From Acidimicrobiaceae bacterium RAAP-2 (GTDB taxonomy: Bacteria; Actinomycetota; Acidimicrobiia; Acidimicrobiales; RAAP-2), in NCBI GenBank assembly GCA_001443545.1, contig LMAD01000024.1:1-31110 (forward strand): a stretch of 31,110 bases of DNA, in the 5' to 3' direction. The notes under the pieces were generated by a model, which saw only the letters and a list, made by a program, of their open reading frames with translations, ran no database searches and was not told the DNA's origin. Of the stretch, positions 14,580 through 22,693 are shown in pieces; position 1 is the first letter of the stretch; each line of letters starts with the position of its first letter. The position numbers and the translations under genes were made by a program.

Positions 14580-15613
14580 CGACCGCACTCGACGTCGCAA
14601 AGGGCGTGCGCCATGCCGACCCTCATTGCACTGCACGCGGGTCAGCGCACGAGTTCGGCGAGTGGACTCGGATGACTGAGGGCTCGTACCACCGTCCCGT
14701 GTTGGTCAACGAGGTCGTGGACCTGTGTCGTGAGTTGCCGGCCGGCGTCGTCGTTGACGAGACACTGGGCGGCGGTGGTCATACGGCAGCGATACTCACC
14801 GCGGTCCCACACCTACGAATACTTGGAATTGACCGAGACCCTGAGGCTCGTGCCGCCGCTGCCACGAACCTGTCGGACTTCGGGGACCGCGTTCGGATCG
14901 CGTCGGCCACCTTCGCTGAGTTGTCGACGGCGATCGAAACGAACCGCGACTTCATTGGCGATGCTGCCATCGTCGGTGTGTTGATGGACCTCGGCGTCTC
15001 GTCTCACCAGCTCGATGACCCGTCCAGGGGATTCTCCTTCCGATTCGATGCCCCCCTGGACATGCGCATGGACCCGACTTCTGGGGAGACCGCGGCGGAA
15101 CTGCTCGCTCGGATATCGCAGGACGAGTTCGTTCGGTTACTTCGGGTGAACGGCGAAGGTCGTTTCGCGAATGCCATCGCGTCGGCCGTTCGGAATGGTC
15201 GGCCGACGACGACTGGCGAATTGGTGGAGTTGGTCGAACGCGTGGTGCCGATTCCTGCCCGTCGTCGCGGCAACGTCGCAACTCGTGTCTTCCAGGCGTT
15301 GCGCATTGCGGTCAATGACGAGGATCGCCAATTGGATGAAGGGCTCCGCGCCGCGTTCGGTCTCCTCGCTAGTGGCGGGGCGCTGATCGTCATCGCGTAC
15401 CACTCCGGAGAGGACCGTGCCGTGAAGTCCTTTCTGCACGAACTGTCCACGGGTGGCTGCCACTGCCCCCCAGAACTCGGATGCGTCTGCGGGGCAATTC
15501 CCACGGCCCGAATTTTGCGTGCGAGCGCGGTACTGGCTCGCCCCGATGAGATTGCGTCGAATCCCAGGGCGCGATCGGCACGACTACGCGTCGGATGGAA
15601 GTTAGCGGCATGA
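14576..15613 (+). CDS. rsmH: 16S rRNA m4C1402 methyltransferase RsmH (MraW)
   Basis: Methylates the N4 of C1402 in 16S rRNA using S-adenosylmethionine. Core marks: YHRPVLVNEVVDL, the SAM loop VVDETLGGGGHT (GGGGHT at 65-70), GVLMDLGVSSHQLDDPSRGFSFR, APLDMRMDP, RVFQALRIAVNDE and AYHSGEDRAVKSF near the end. Length is 345 residues from GTG 14576, which overlaps mraZ by 4 bases, or 313 from ATG 14672. The longer form has about 32 extra, non-homologous residues. The shorter one matches the typical family length of about 310 but has a weak ribosome site and a 92-base gap. The start is therefore undecided. Confidence 0.94.
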   Translation: MTTALDVAKGVRHADPHCTARGSAHEFGEWTRMTEGSYHRPVLVNEVVDLCRELPAGVVVDETLGGGGHTAAILTAVPHLRILGIDRDPEARAAAATNLSDFGDRVRIASATFAELSTAIETNRDFIGDAAIVGVLMDLGVSSHQLDDPSRGFSFRFDAPLDMRMDPTSGETAAELLARISQDEFVRLLRVNGEGRFANAIASAVRNGRPTTTGELVELVERVVPIPARRRGNVATRVFQALRIAVNDEDRQLDEGLRAAFGLLASGGALIVIAYHSGEDRAVKSFLHELSTGGCHCPPELGCVCGAIPTARILRASAVLARPDEIASNPRARSARLRVGWKLAA

Positions 15614-16059
15614 GCGTAATAACTTTCCCTCGGCGCGTCGAACGAAGGGTTGCCGTGCCCAGTCGGCCGGCGACCGGATCGGCCAGTCACCGACGGGCGG
15701 CGCCTCGACGCCACGCTGTATCGGCGAATTGGCGCCGAACGTCTCCGGCCCGGCGGTCAGCGCTCATCATGGGCGTGGCGGTCGTCGTGTCACTTGGCGG
15801 CAGCATGTTGGTTGCGAATCGCCAGATTCAACTGCATCGCCTCCAGAGTGAATTACTCCAGGCCCAGTCGAACTACGCCGTGCAAATCGGATCGTTGACC
15901 AATGTGTCCGCGCCCAGCCAGATCGCGTCCCAAGCGGGTGCGCTCCATCTGGTTGACCCCACCTCGGTGGCCCAAGTTGCCGCCACGTCGCTTGAGAGGC
16001 CATTGCCGTTACCGCAGTTCATCGGGTACGCTCCGGTCACTTCAAGGACGAGTCGGTGA
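15610..16059 (+). CDS. ftsL: Cell-division protein FtsL-like
   Basis: 149 residues. A basic cytoplasmic tail of about 50 residues is followed by one membrane helix (about 51-69) and a short external coiled coil (RQIQLHRLQSELLQAQSNYA). Next come SAPSQIASQAGALHLVDPTSV, which matches the conserved 'pe.ie..A..lGmv.P' region of FtsL. FtsL recruits and activates the FtsWI synthase with DivIC/FtsB. Sequence similarity is weak, as for all FtsL, and the call rests mainly on topology and position between rsmH and ftsI. The ATG overlaps the rsmH stop (ATGA); another in-frame ATG lies at 15595. Confidence 0.85.
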   Translation: MSVITFPRRVERRVAVPSRPATGSASHRRAAPRRHAVSANWRRTSPARRSALIMGVAVVVSLGGSMLVANRQIQLHRLQSELLQAQSNYAVQIGSLTNVSAPSQIASQAGALHLVDPTSVAQVAATSLERPLPLPQFIGYAPVTSRTSR

Positions 16060-17894
16060 GCCCGTTAACACGTACGCCGCCACGGCCCTCCCGGAACCGA
16101 GCACCATCACCCTCCCCACCGCCACCCTCGTGGGTTCGTCGTCTTCGGCTACTTCGGTTCACCCTGGTGGCGCTGCTCACGTTGCTGTCCGGCCGCCTGT
16201 TCATGCTCCAGATCGTCGATCACGCGTACTACGCACGGCTGTCAGTCGGACAGGTTCGAGAGGATCTCACGACCACGGCGCTTCGAGCCGGAATCTACGA
16301 CCGATACGGTCAAATTCTCGCGGTGTCACGACCGACGTCCCTGGTCATCGCCGACGACTTTCAAATCGCGCATCCGCTCACCGAAGCGCAAGCCATGTCT
16401 CCGATCGTCGGCGTGCCCGTCGCGAAATTGACGAAGCTGCTCTCGGAGCACAATGGGTACGTCGTCTTGAACAACCGACTCGACCTCACGGCGGGACGCC
16501 AGCTGGCGTCGATGAACTTTCCCGGCGTCGTCGTTCAGAACTCCTCGGTGCGCTCGTACCCGAACGGGACGGAGGCCACGGCGCTCATCGGTGGGGTGAA
16601 CGCGTCCGATTCCGGTTCCGCCGGACTCGAATACGAGTACCAAAAGGTCCTAGCCGGCCAGACCGGGATCACTCGGGCCTTCGTGTCGGCTTCGGGCGTG
16701 AACCTGCCCAGTACGTACACGACCGTCATCAAGAAGGCGAAACCGGGCGTCGGACTCGAGCTGACGATTGATTCGTCCCTGCAGTTCGTTACGGAACGCT
16801 CATTGGCGCACGCACTGGCGTCGACGGACGCCGTAGCGGGCACCGCCGTAGTCATGGATGTGCACACTGGTGAGATTCTGGCGAACGCATCCCTCGTGAA
16901 CGTTCGAGCCAAGCCCGGAGTACTGGGTCCCATCCCGTCGTGGGGAACCTCGGTGGGCGTTCCCGGGATCGACCAGACCATCAACGACCTCGCGTTCAGC
17001 TACGCCTACGAGCCTGGCTCGGTCTTCAAGGCGGTGACGTTCTCTGCGGCACTGCAGGCCGGCATCATTACGCCTTCGACGGTGTTCACGATCCCCAACA
17101 GCATCGTGGTCGGTGGGCGCGTGTTTCACGACGCCGAGAACCACGGACTCGAGCACCTCACCGCGACGCAGATCCTCGCCCAGTCGTCGAATATCGGGAC
17201 GTACAAAATCACCGATCGTCTCGGGGAATCCGGACTGCTCAGCCAGGTCGAGCGACTGGGCTTTGGGCAGCTGACCTCGTTGAACTACCCCGGTGAAACG
17301 GCGGGACTTCTGGTCAACGCGAACAACTGGTTCGCCAGTGACATGGCGGCGATGCCCATCGGACAGGTGGACGCCGTGCCGCCGATACAGGTGCTCGACG
17401 CCTACAACACGATCGCGAACGGTGGGATCTTCGTCGAGCCGAAGTTGGTGCGCGGCTACGTTCTGGCCAACGGTGCAGTGAACGCCGCGCCGGCCAGCAA
17501 GACACGAGTGGCCCTGACCCCGGCGGTGTCGACCACGTTGACCAAGATGCTCGAGCAAGTGGTCCTCGCCGGTACGGGTACCAACGCAATCATTCCCGGT
17601 TACCCGGTCGCCGGCAAGACCGGCACCGCGACCATCCCGTATCCGGGCAAGGATCTGTTACTCAACGGTCAGTTCGACGCGACCTTCGTCGGTTTTGCGC
17701 CGGCCGACCACCCGGTACTGTCGATGATCGTGGTGGTCGAGCGTCCGCTGACGACCGTGTACGGTGGAACCGCCGCGGCGCCGGTGTTTCAACAGGTGAT
17801 GTCCTACGCACTGCACCACTACGCGATTCCGTCGTCGGGCATCACCGTGAAACCGCTTCGTGGACTCGCCTCAATCGCATCGGACGTGACGTGA
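16056..17894 (+). CDS. ftsI: Septal peptidoglycan transpeptidase FtsI (PBP3, class B)
   Basis: 612 residues. A proline-rich tail precedes one membrane helix (about 32-52). The class B dimerisation domain follows with RAGIYDRYGQILAV (78-90). The transpeptidase domain has the three penicillin-binding motifs: SVFK at 322-325 (catalytic S322), SSN at 377-379 and KTGT at 521-524. It cross-links septal peptidoglycan outside the membrane together with FtsW. GTG start at 16056 overlaps ftsL by 4 bases. No PASTA repeats follow the domain. The tail after about residue 590 is short and hydrophobic-poor, as in many actinobacterial FtsI. Confidence 0.95.
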   Translation: MSPLTRTPPRPSRNRAPSPSPPPPSWVRRLRLLRFTLVALLTLLSGRLFMLQIVDHAYYARLSVGQVREDLTTTALRAGIYDRYGQILAVSRPTSLVIADDFQIAHPLTEAQAMSPIVGVPVAKLTKLLSEHNGYVVLNNRLDLTAGRQLASMNFPGVVVQNSSVRSYPNGTEATALIGGVNASDSGSAGLEYEYQKVLAGQTGITRAFVSASGVNLPSTYTTVIKKAKPGVGLELTIDSSLQFVTERSLAHALASTDAVAGTAVVMDVHTGEILANASLVNVRAKPGVLGPIPSWGTSVGVPGIDQTINDLAFSYAYEPGSVFKAVTFSAALQAGIITPSTVFTIPNSIVVGGRVFHDAENHGLEHLTATQILAQSSNIGTYKITDRLGESGLLSQVERLGFGQLTSLNYPGETAGLLVNANNWFASDMAAMPIGQVDAVPPIQVLDAYNTIANGGIFVEPKLVRGYVLANGAVNAAPASKTRVALTPAVSTTLTKMLEQVVLAGTGTNAIIPGYPVAGKTGTATIPYPGKDLLLNGQFDATFVGFAPADHPVLSMIVVVERPLTTVYGGTAAAPVFQQVMSYALHHYAIPSSGITVKPLRGLASIASDVT

Positions 17895-19291
17895 TGCAGC
17901 TCGGTGACCTCTTCGACGATGCACCACTAGATATCGTGACGGCGAGTATCGAGATCGACCGGGTCGAGATTGATTCGCGACTGTGCGGACCGGGAGCGCT
18001 GTTCCTGGCTGTACCGGGATCGAAGGCCGATGGTGCTCGATACGTCGCCGACGCGGTCGCCCGTGGTGCGGTCGCGGTCATGGCGGGTTCGCCGATGGAC
18101 GTCGGCGTACCCGTCGTCGTCGTGCCGCCCTCGCAGATTCGTGCGACGGTGGCCCACGTCAGTTCGGCCATCGTTGGGCACCCGGATCGTCAGGTGGAAC
18201 TCGTCGGCGTGACCGGAACCAATGGCAAGACGACGGTGACCACACTGGTCACTCAGCTCGCACAACAGATCGGTTGGAACAGCGGCAACATCGGCACGCT
18301 GACCAATCAACGGACAACGCCAGCGCCACCAGAGTTGTTTCGCACGATAAAGGGCATCGTTCGGGACTTTGATCGAAGCGCCGACCGTTCGATCATCTCG
18401 CTCGAGGTATCCAGCCACGCCTTAGACCAAGGACGCGTTGACGGCGTGTCGTTCGCCGTCGCCGGGTTCACGAACTTGAGTCACGACCACCTGGATTACC
18501 ACGGGACAATGGAGGCGTACTATCGCGCGAAGGCGCAGCTATTCGTTCCCGAACGAACTCGGCGCGCGGTGATCTGGGTCGACGACCCCTACGGCGCTCG
18601 GTTGGCCGACGAGGTGACGATTGCGACCACCCGGGTGTCACGGGACGACGTCACCAGTGTGACGATGTCGCTCATCGGTTCGACATTCTTTTGGCGCGGT
18701 CGTTTGGTTCGCTCACCGTTGGTGGGGGATTACAACGTCGACAACGCCGTGATGGCCATGACGCTGATGAGCGCCCTGGGCGCCGATGACGCGGCGGTCG
18801 TCGACGCCTTGGCCGGCGTCCGTCCAATTCCGGGACGCTTCGAACTCGTCCACGGTGAGGACGTCGTCGTCGTCGTCGACTACGCCCACACGCCCGCTGG
18901 GCTGAGCCACCTCTTGCGTGACGTTCGAACCCTGGCGCCCTCGTCGCGGATTATCACCGTGTTCGGCTGTGGGGGCGATCGAGATCAGGAGAAGCGACCC
19001 GCGATGGGGGCCGCGGCCGCCGATCTCTCCGATATTGTCATCGTGACCTCGGACAATCCCCGTTCGGAGCCGCCGGATGGCATCATTGATGCCATCATGA
19101 CGGGCGTACCGACGGGCACGAGTGTGCTCCGGGAGGTCGACCGACGCCAAGCAATTGCGCTGGCGTTGGGCCAGGCGGGTTCGGGCGACGTCGTGGTCGT
19201 GGCCGGGAAGGGTCACGAGACGACGCAGATTATCGGTGACGTGGTGATGGAGTTTGACGACCGAGTGGTCGTTCGAGAGTTGATGAAATGA
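17891..19291 (+). CDS. murE: UDP-MurNAc-L-Ala-D-Glu:meso-DAP ligase MurE
   Basis: Adds the third amino acid to the cytoplasmic UDP-MurNAc peptide, using ATP. 466 residues, slightly shorter than E. coli MurE (495). ATP loop GTNGKTT at 109-115, the lysine expected to be carbamylated is in MEAYYRAKAQLF (K214), and VSSHALDQGRVDG is a family block. DNPRSEP at 388-394 carries the DNPR signature for meso-diaminopimelate, so DAP is the likely substrate rather than lysine. GTG 17891 (overlap) or ATG 17894 start it. Unusually, the next gene, mraY, begins 7 bases later, with no murF between. Confidence 0.95.
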   Translation: MMQLGDLFDDAPLDIVTASIEIDRVEIDSRLCGPGALFLAVPGSKADGARYVADAVARGAVAVMAGSPMDVGVPVVVVPPSQIRATVAHVSSAIVGHPDRQVELVGVTGTNGKTTVTTLVTQLAQQIGWNSGNIGTLTNQRTTPAPPELFRTIKGIVRDFDRSADRSIISLEVSSHALDQGRVDGVSFAVAGFTNLSHDHLDYHGTMEAYYRAKAQLFVPERTRRAVIWVDDPYGARLADEVTIATTRVSRDDVTSVTMSLIGSTFFWRGRLVRSPLVGDYNVDNAVMAMTLMSALGADDAAVVDALAGVRPIPGRFELVHGEDVVVVVDYAHTPAGLSHLLRDVRTLAPSSRIITVFGCGGDRDQEKRPAMGAAAADLSDIVIVTSDNPRSEPPDGIIDAIMTGVPTGTSVLREVDRRQAIALALGQAGSGDVVVVAGKGHETTQIIGDVVMEFDDRVVVRELMK

Positions 19292-19298
19292 GTCGTCC

Positions 19299-20333
19299 AT
19301 GCTGAGTTTGATGGAGTCGGGCGGGGTTGGGTTCCTGGTGTCACTCTTCGCGACGCCCATCTGGATCCGGTTCGTCAAAAGCCGTTCCATGGGACAGCAC
19401 ATCCGGTCCGATGGCCCATCGTCGCATCAGGCCAAGGCTGGCACGCCGACGATGGGCGGAGTCATCATCGTGCTCGCGAGCGTCATCGGCTACCTCATGG
19501 GACACGTCGGAACCTCGATCAACTTCACGCGAGCGGGTGTGCTCGCCGTCTCGGTCACGGTGGCCTCGGGAGTCGTCGGTTTCGCCGACGACTACCTAGC
19601 GATCCGTAACGAGCGGAATCTGGGTCTCAATAAACGTGGCAAGTTGGCCGGACAACTGATCATCGCCGCGGTCTTCGCGGCGCTCGCGATCTACTGGGTG
19701 AGGACGTCAACGGACCTCTCCTTCACTCGATTCTCGCTGCCCGGTTGGAACTTGACCGTCGCGGGGTGGATGTTGCTCGCCGTGTTCGTGGTCGTCGCCA
19801 CGTCGAATGCGGTGAATTTGACCGACGGTCTCGACGGCCTGGCCGGTGGCGCCGCCACGTTCGCGTTCGCCGTGTTGTCGATCATCGGGTACTGGCAGTT
19901 CCGCCACTTTTCGATCTACCACTTGCACAGTGCGCTCGACCTTGGGCTGGTGGCCGTCGGCATGGTCGGCGCGTGTCTGGGATTCCTGTGGTGGAATGCG
20001 GCGCCGGCTCGAATCATGATGGGCGACACCGGCTCGCTCGCGATCGGGACTGGCCTCGGGGCCCTCAGCCTGTTGATGAATCTGGACCTGCTCCTAATCG
20101 TCTTGGGCGGTCTCTTCGTGGCCGAAACCGCGTCGGTGATCCTCCAGGTGCTCAGTTTCCGGCTCTTCGGTCGACGCATCTTCCGCATGGCGCCGTTCCA
20201 CCACCACTTCGAGCTTCGCGGTTGGCCCGAGACGACGGTCATCATCCGATTCTGGATTCTTTCGGGGTTGCTCTCGGCACTCGCACTGGGCATTTTCTAC
20301 GGTGATTTCTTGAAGATTGCCAAGGTGGTCTGA
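19299..20333 (+). CDS. mraY: Phospho-MurNAc-pentapeptide transferase MraY
   Basis: Membrane enzyme that transfers phospho-MurNAc-pentapeptide to undecaprenyl phosphate, giving lipid I. 344 residues with about ten membrane spans. Substrate marks: AGTPTMGG near 47-54, the aspartate pair GFADDYL (D97, D98), NLTDGLDGLAGG (D176, D179), MGDTGSLAIG (D243) and the HHHFE loop (H301-H303). All the expected catalytic residues are present. ATG at 19299 is 7 bases after the murE stop with only a weak ribosome site; the stop shares one base with the ftsW ATG (TGATG). murD, usually found after mraY, is missing. Confidence 0.96.
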   Translation: MLSLMESGGVGFLVSLFATPIWIRFVKSRSMGQHIRSDGPSSHQAKAGTPTMGGVIIVLASVIGYLMGHVGTSINFTRAGVLAVSVTVASGVVGFADDYLAIRNERNLGLNKRGKLAGQLIIAAVFAALAIYWVRTSTDLSFTRFSLPGWNLTVAGWMLLAVFVVVATSNAVNLTDGLDGLAGGAATFAFAVLSIIGYWQFRHFSIYHLHSALDLGLVAVGMVGACLGFLWWNAAPARIMMGDTGSLAIGTGLGALSLLMNLDLLLIVLGGLFVAETASVILQVLSFRLFGRRIFRMAPFHHHFELRGWPETTVIIRFWILSGLLSALALGIFYGDFLKIAKVV

Positions 20334-21577
20334 TGAACGAGTCGAGATCGGGGAGAATCTTCCATCCGTGGCCGCGCGGTAACGGCGCCGCCCGATCGCT
20401 GCTGCTGGCCACCATGGTGATGGTGGCCTACGGCACCGTGGCGGTGGCCTCGGCCAGTGAGGGCCAGGCGGCGGCCAATGGCGGTTCGAGCTGGAGCATC
20501 GCCATTCACGACGTGGTCTACCTCGGGTTCGGACTCTTCGCGCTGTACCTAGCGGCGCGCGTGCGAGTTGATTTTCTCGTCCGCCGCGCTCCGCTGGCCA
20601 TGATCGGCGGGCTCGGACTCCTGCTGGCCGTCAAGGCTATCGGGGTGAGTGCCAACGGCGGCAAGCGTTGGCTGAACCTCCACGTGATCTATCTCCAACC
20701 ATCGGAACTGTTCAAGCTGATCACGATCCTCTTCGTCGCGTGGTTGGTGCAGCACCATCACGACGAGCTCGGTAATTGGCGCCAACTGGCGCTCTGGACG
20801 CTGCCGGTGATGGCCGGCGCGGGCCTGATCGTCATCGAGCCCGACATCGGGACGTCCTCAGTGGTCGTCGCGGTAGCCGTCGTGGTGCTAGCGATCGCGG
20901 GGCTCAGTCGCCAGATGCTGATTCGCATCGCGGGACTGGGCGTGCTCGCCTTCGGCGCGTTCATGGCGATCAAGCCGTACTCCGCTCGGCGTTTCCTATC
21001 GTTCTTGCACCCGAATCAGAATCTGCAAGGCAGTGGCTATCAGTTGCTCCAGTCGAAGATCGGGCTCGGCGCCGGTGGGTTCACCGGCCTGGGACTCGGG
21101 CACAGTCGGGAGAAATGGGGACTCCTGCCCAATCCGCACACGGACTTCATCTTCACGATCATCGGCGAGGAATTAGGTTTTCTCGGCACCATCGCGGTCA
21201 TCGGGCTCTTCGTGTGGTTCTTGCTCAGCGCGACTCGAATCGCTCAGAATTCACCGAATGCCGTCTATCGCCTCGTTGCGGTCGGAATCGCGACCTGGAT
21301 TCTGCTCGAGGCCGTGATCAATATCGCCTCGGTCGTCGGCGGGTGGGCGGTCACGGGTATTCCACTGCCCTTCTTCTCCTACGGTGGCACCGCCCTGATT
21401 ACCGAGCTGTTCGGGGTGGGATTGCTGTACAACATCGGTCACGACACGAGTCGTCTCGGTGGCGTCGCTATCGCCGAGACCGTCACGCGCAGCGCCGGTG
21501 TTGGACGCCGCCCCGACGTGTTGGCGCCTTCGAGGTATGGCGTCGCGCCCACGGGACGTAGTCGACGGTACGACTGA
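20333..21577 (+). CDS. ftsW: Septal peptidoglycan polymerase FtsW
   Basis: SEDS-family glycosyltransferase that polymerises lipid II at the septum with FtsI. 414 residues, about ten membrane spans. Family marks: the lipid-II loop region GKRWLNLHVIYLQPSELFKL, LIVIEPDIGTSSVV, the long external loop with GSGYQLLQSKIGLGAGG and GLLPNPHTDFIFTIIGEE (with the catalytic aspartate), and the C-terminal IPLPFFSYGGT. The ATG at 20333 overlaps the mraY stop and the last base is shared with murG. The C-terminal 60 residues are Arg-rich and probably cytoplasmic. Between mraY and ftsW there is no room for murD. Confidence 0.95.
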   Translation: MNESRSGRIFHPWPRGNGAARSLLLATMVMVAYGTVAVASASEGQAAANGGSSWSIAIHDVVYLGFGLFALYLAARVRVDFLVRRAPLAMIGGLGLLLAVKAIGVSANGGKRWLNLHVIYLQPSELFKLITILFVAWLVQHHHDELGNWRQLALWTLPVMAGAGLIVIEPDIGTSSVVVAVAVVVLAIAGLSRQMLIRIAGLGVLAFGAFMAIKPYSARRFLSFLHPNQNLQGSGYQLLQSKIGLGAGGFTGLGLGHSREKWGLLPNPHTDFIFTIIGEELGFLGTIAVIGLFVWFLLSATRIAQNSPNAVYRLVAVGIATWILLEAVINIASVVGGWAVTGIPLPFFSYGGTALITELFGVGLLYNIGHDTSRLGGVAIAETVTRSAGVGRRPDVLAPSRYGVAPTGRSRRYD

Positions 21578-22692
21578 TGGGTGGGCCAATCATTCTCACC
21601 GGAGGGGGCACGGGGGGGCATATCTTCCCCATGCGGGCGATCGCCGAACAGTTGGTGCGTGAAGGGATCGAGCCTACGTCGATTCACTACGTTGGCAGCC
21701 GCAGGGGGCAAGAAGCGTCGCTGCTCACCGGTGATCAGATCACCTTGACGTTGTTGCCCGGACGAGGAATTCGTCGATCGTGGGGCGCGCGGGCGATGCT
21801 CGACAATGCGGTCGCAGTCGCTGGGCTGGGCGCCGCGCTCGTCACCGCGCTCGTTCGAGTCGGGCGGTGGCGCCCTTCGGTGGTCGTCTCGGTCGGAGGA
21901 TACGCGGCCGCGGCGGTCGGCGTGGCGGCGATCGTCTGGCGCCGTCCCCTGGTCCTCGTCGAACTCGACGCCACCCCCGGAGCCGTGCACCGCGTCCTGG
22001 CGCGTTTCGCTCGCCGGCGGTGTCTGGCCTACGGTCCGGGCGACGCTCGGAGTGTCGTGACCGGTGTCCCGCTGGGCGCGGATGTGCTCGCCGTTGACCG
22101 TGGTGAGGAGGCTCGCCGTCGGGCACGCTTGGCAATGACGCCACCGATCGATCCCGAGCGGGCGGTGGTGGTGGTCATGTCGGGCTCACTGGGCGCGACT
22201 CGGGTAAACGACGCCGTCAGTGATCTCGCGCGGCGGTGGTCGCACCGTCGCGATCGGACCATCATCCACGTGAGCGGTCGACGTGACGCCCAGCGGGTCC
22301 TTGCGCGGCGTCCTGCGACCACCGGTCTCGACTATCGCATCATGGACTTCGCCGTCATGGCGCCGCTGTGGGCGGTCGCCGACGTTGCGGTATGTCGAGC
22401 CGGTGCCACGACCGTCGCCGAGTTGACGACGCTCGCAATCCCCTCGGTACTCGTGCCATTACCGGGGGCGCCCAACGACCATCAAACGCGCAACGCGCGA
22501 CTCGTGGCCCAATCCGGGGGCGCCGTGGTACTCACCGACGCCGCCCTCGACGCGGTCACCCTCGACGCCGCGCTGGAGCAATTGCTGGCCCCGGGGGAGC
22601 GAGAATCGGCCGCGCTGGCCGCCGGTCGACTCGGTCATCGCGACGCCGCCAGGGCGATCGCGCACGAGGTCCTCGAGATTGGGGGGCGTTGA
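21577..22692 (+). CDS. murG: UDP-GlcNAc:lipid I GlcNAc transferase MurG
   Basis: Converts lipid I to lipid II on the inner face of the membrane. 371 residues. GGGTGGH at 9-15, VSVGGYAA near 105-112, SGSLGA at 202-207, and CRAGATTVAELT (with conserved E282) plus APNDHQTRNA (H302, Q303) show the sugar-nucleotide site. Unusual: the segment usually written E-x-N-x-x-P-G-x-x-N reads ELDATPGAVHR (129-139), so both asparagines are replaced, by D131 and H138. The ATG shares one base with the ftsW stop. The C-terminus runs to the murC start, with no overlap. Confidence 0.93.
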   Translation: MGGPIILTGGGTGGHIFPMRAIAEQLVREGIEPTSIHYVGSRRGQEASLLTGDQITLTLLPGRGIRRSWGARAMLDNAVAVAGLGAALVTALVRVGRWRPSVVVSVGGYAAAAVGVAAIVWRRPLVLVELDATPGAVHRVLARFARRRCLAYGPGDARSVVTGVPLGADVLAVDRGEEARRRARLAMTPPIDPERAVVVVMSGSLGATRVNDAVSDLARRWSHRRDRTIIHVSGRRDAQRVLARRPATTGLDYRIMDFAVMAPLWAVADVAVCRAGATTVAELTTLAIPSVLVPLPGAPNDHQTRNARLVAQSGGAVVLTDAALDAVTLDAALEQLLAPGERESAALAAGRLGHRDAARAIAHEVLEIGGR

Positions 22693-22693
22693 C

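Noticed and set aside
17891..19291. MurE-MurF fusion to explain the missing murF
   Set aside because: The protein is 466 residues with a single ATP loop and a single DNPR motif, the size of MurE alone.
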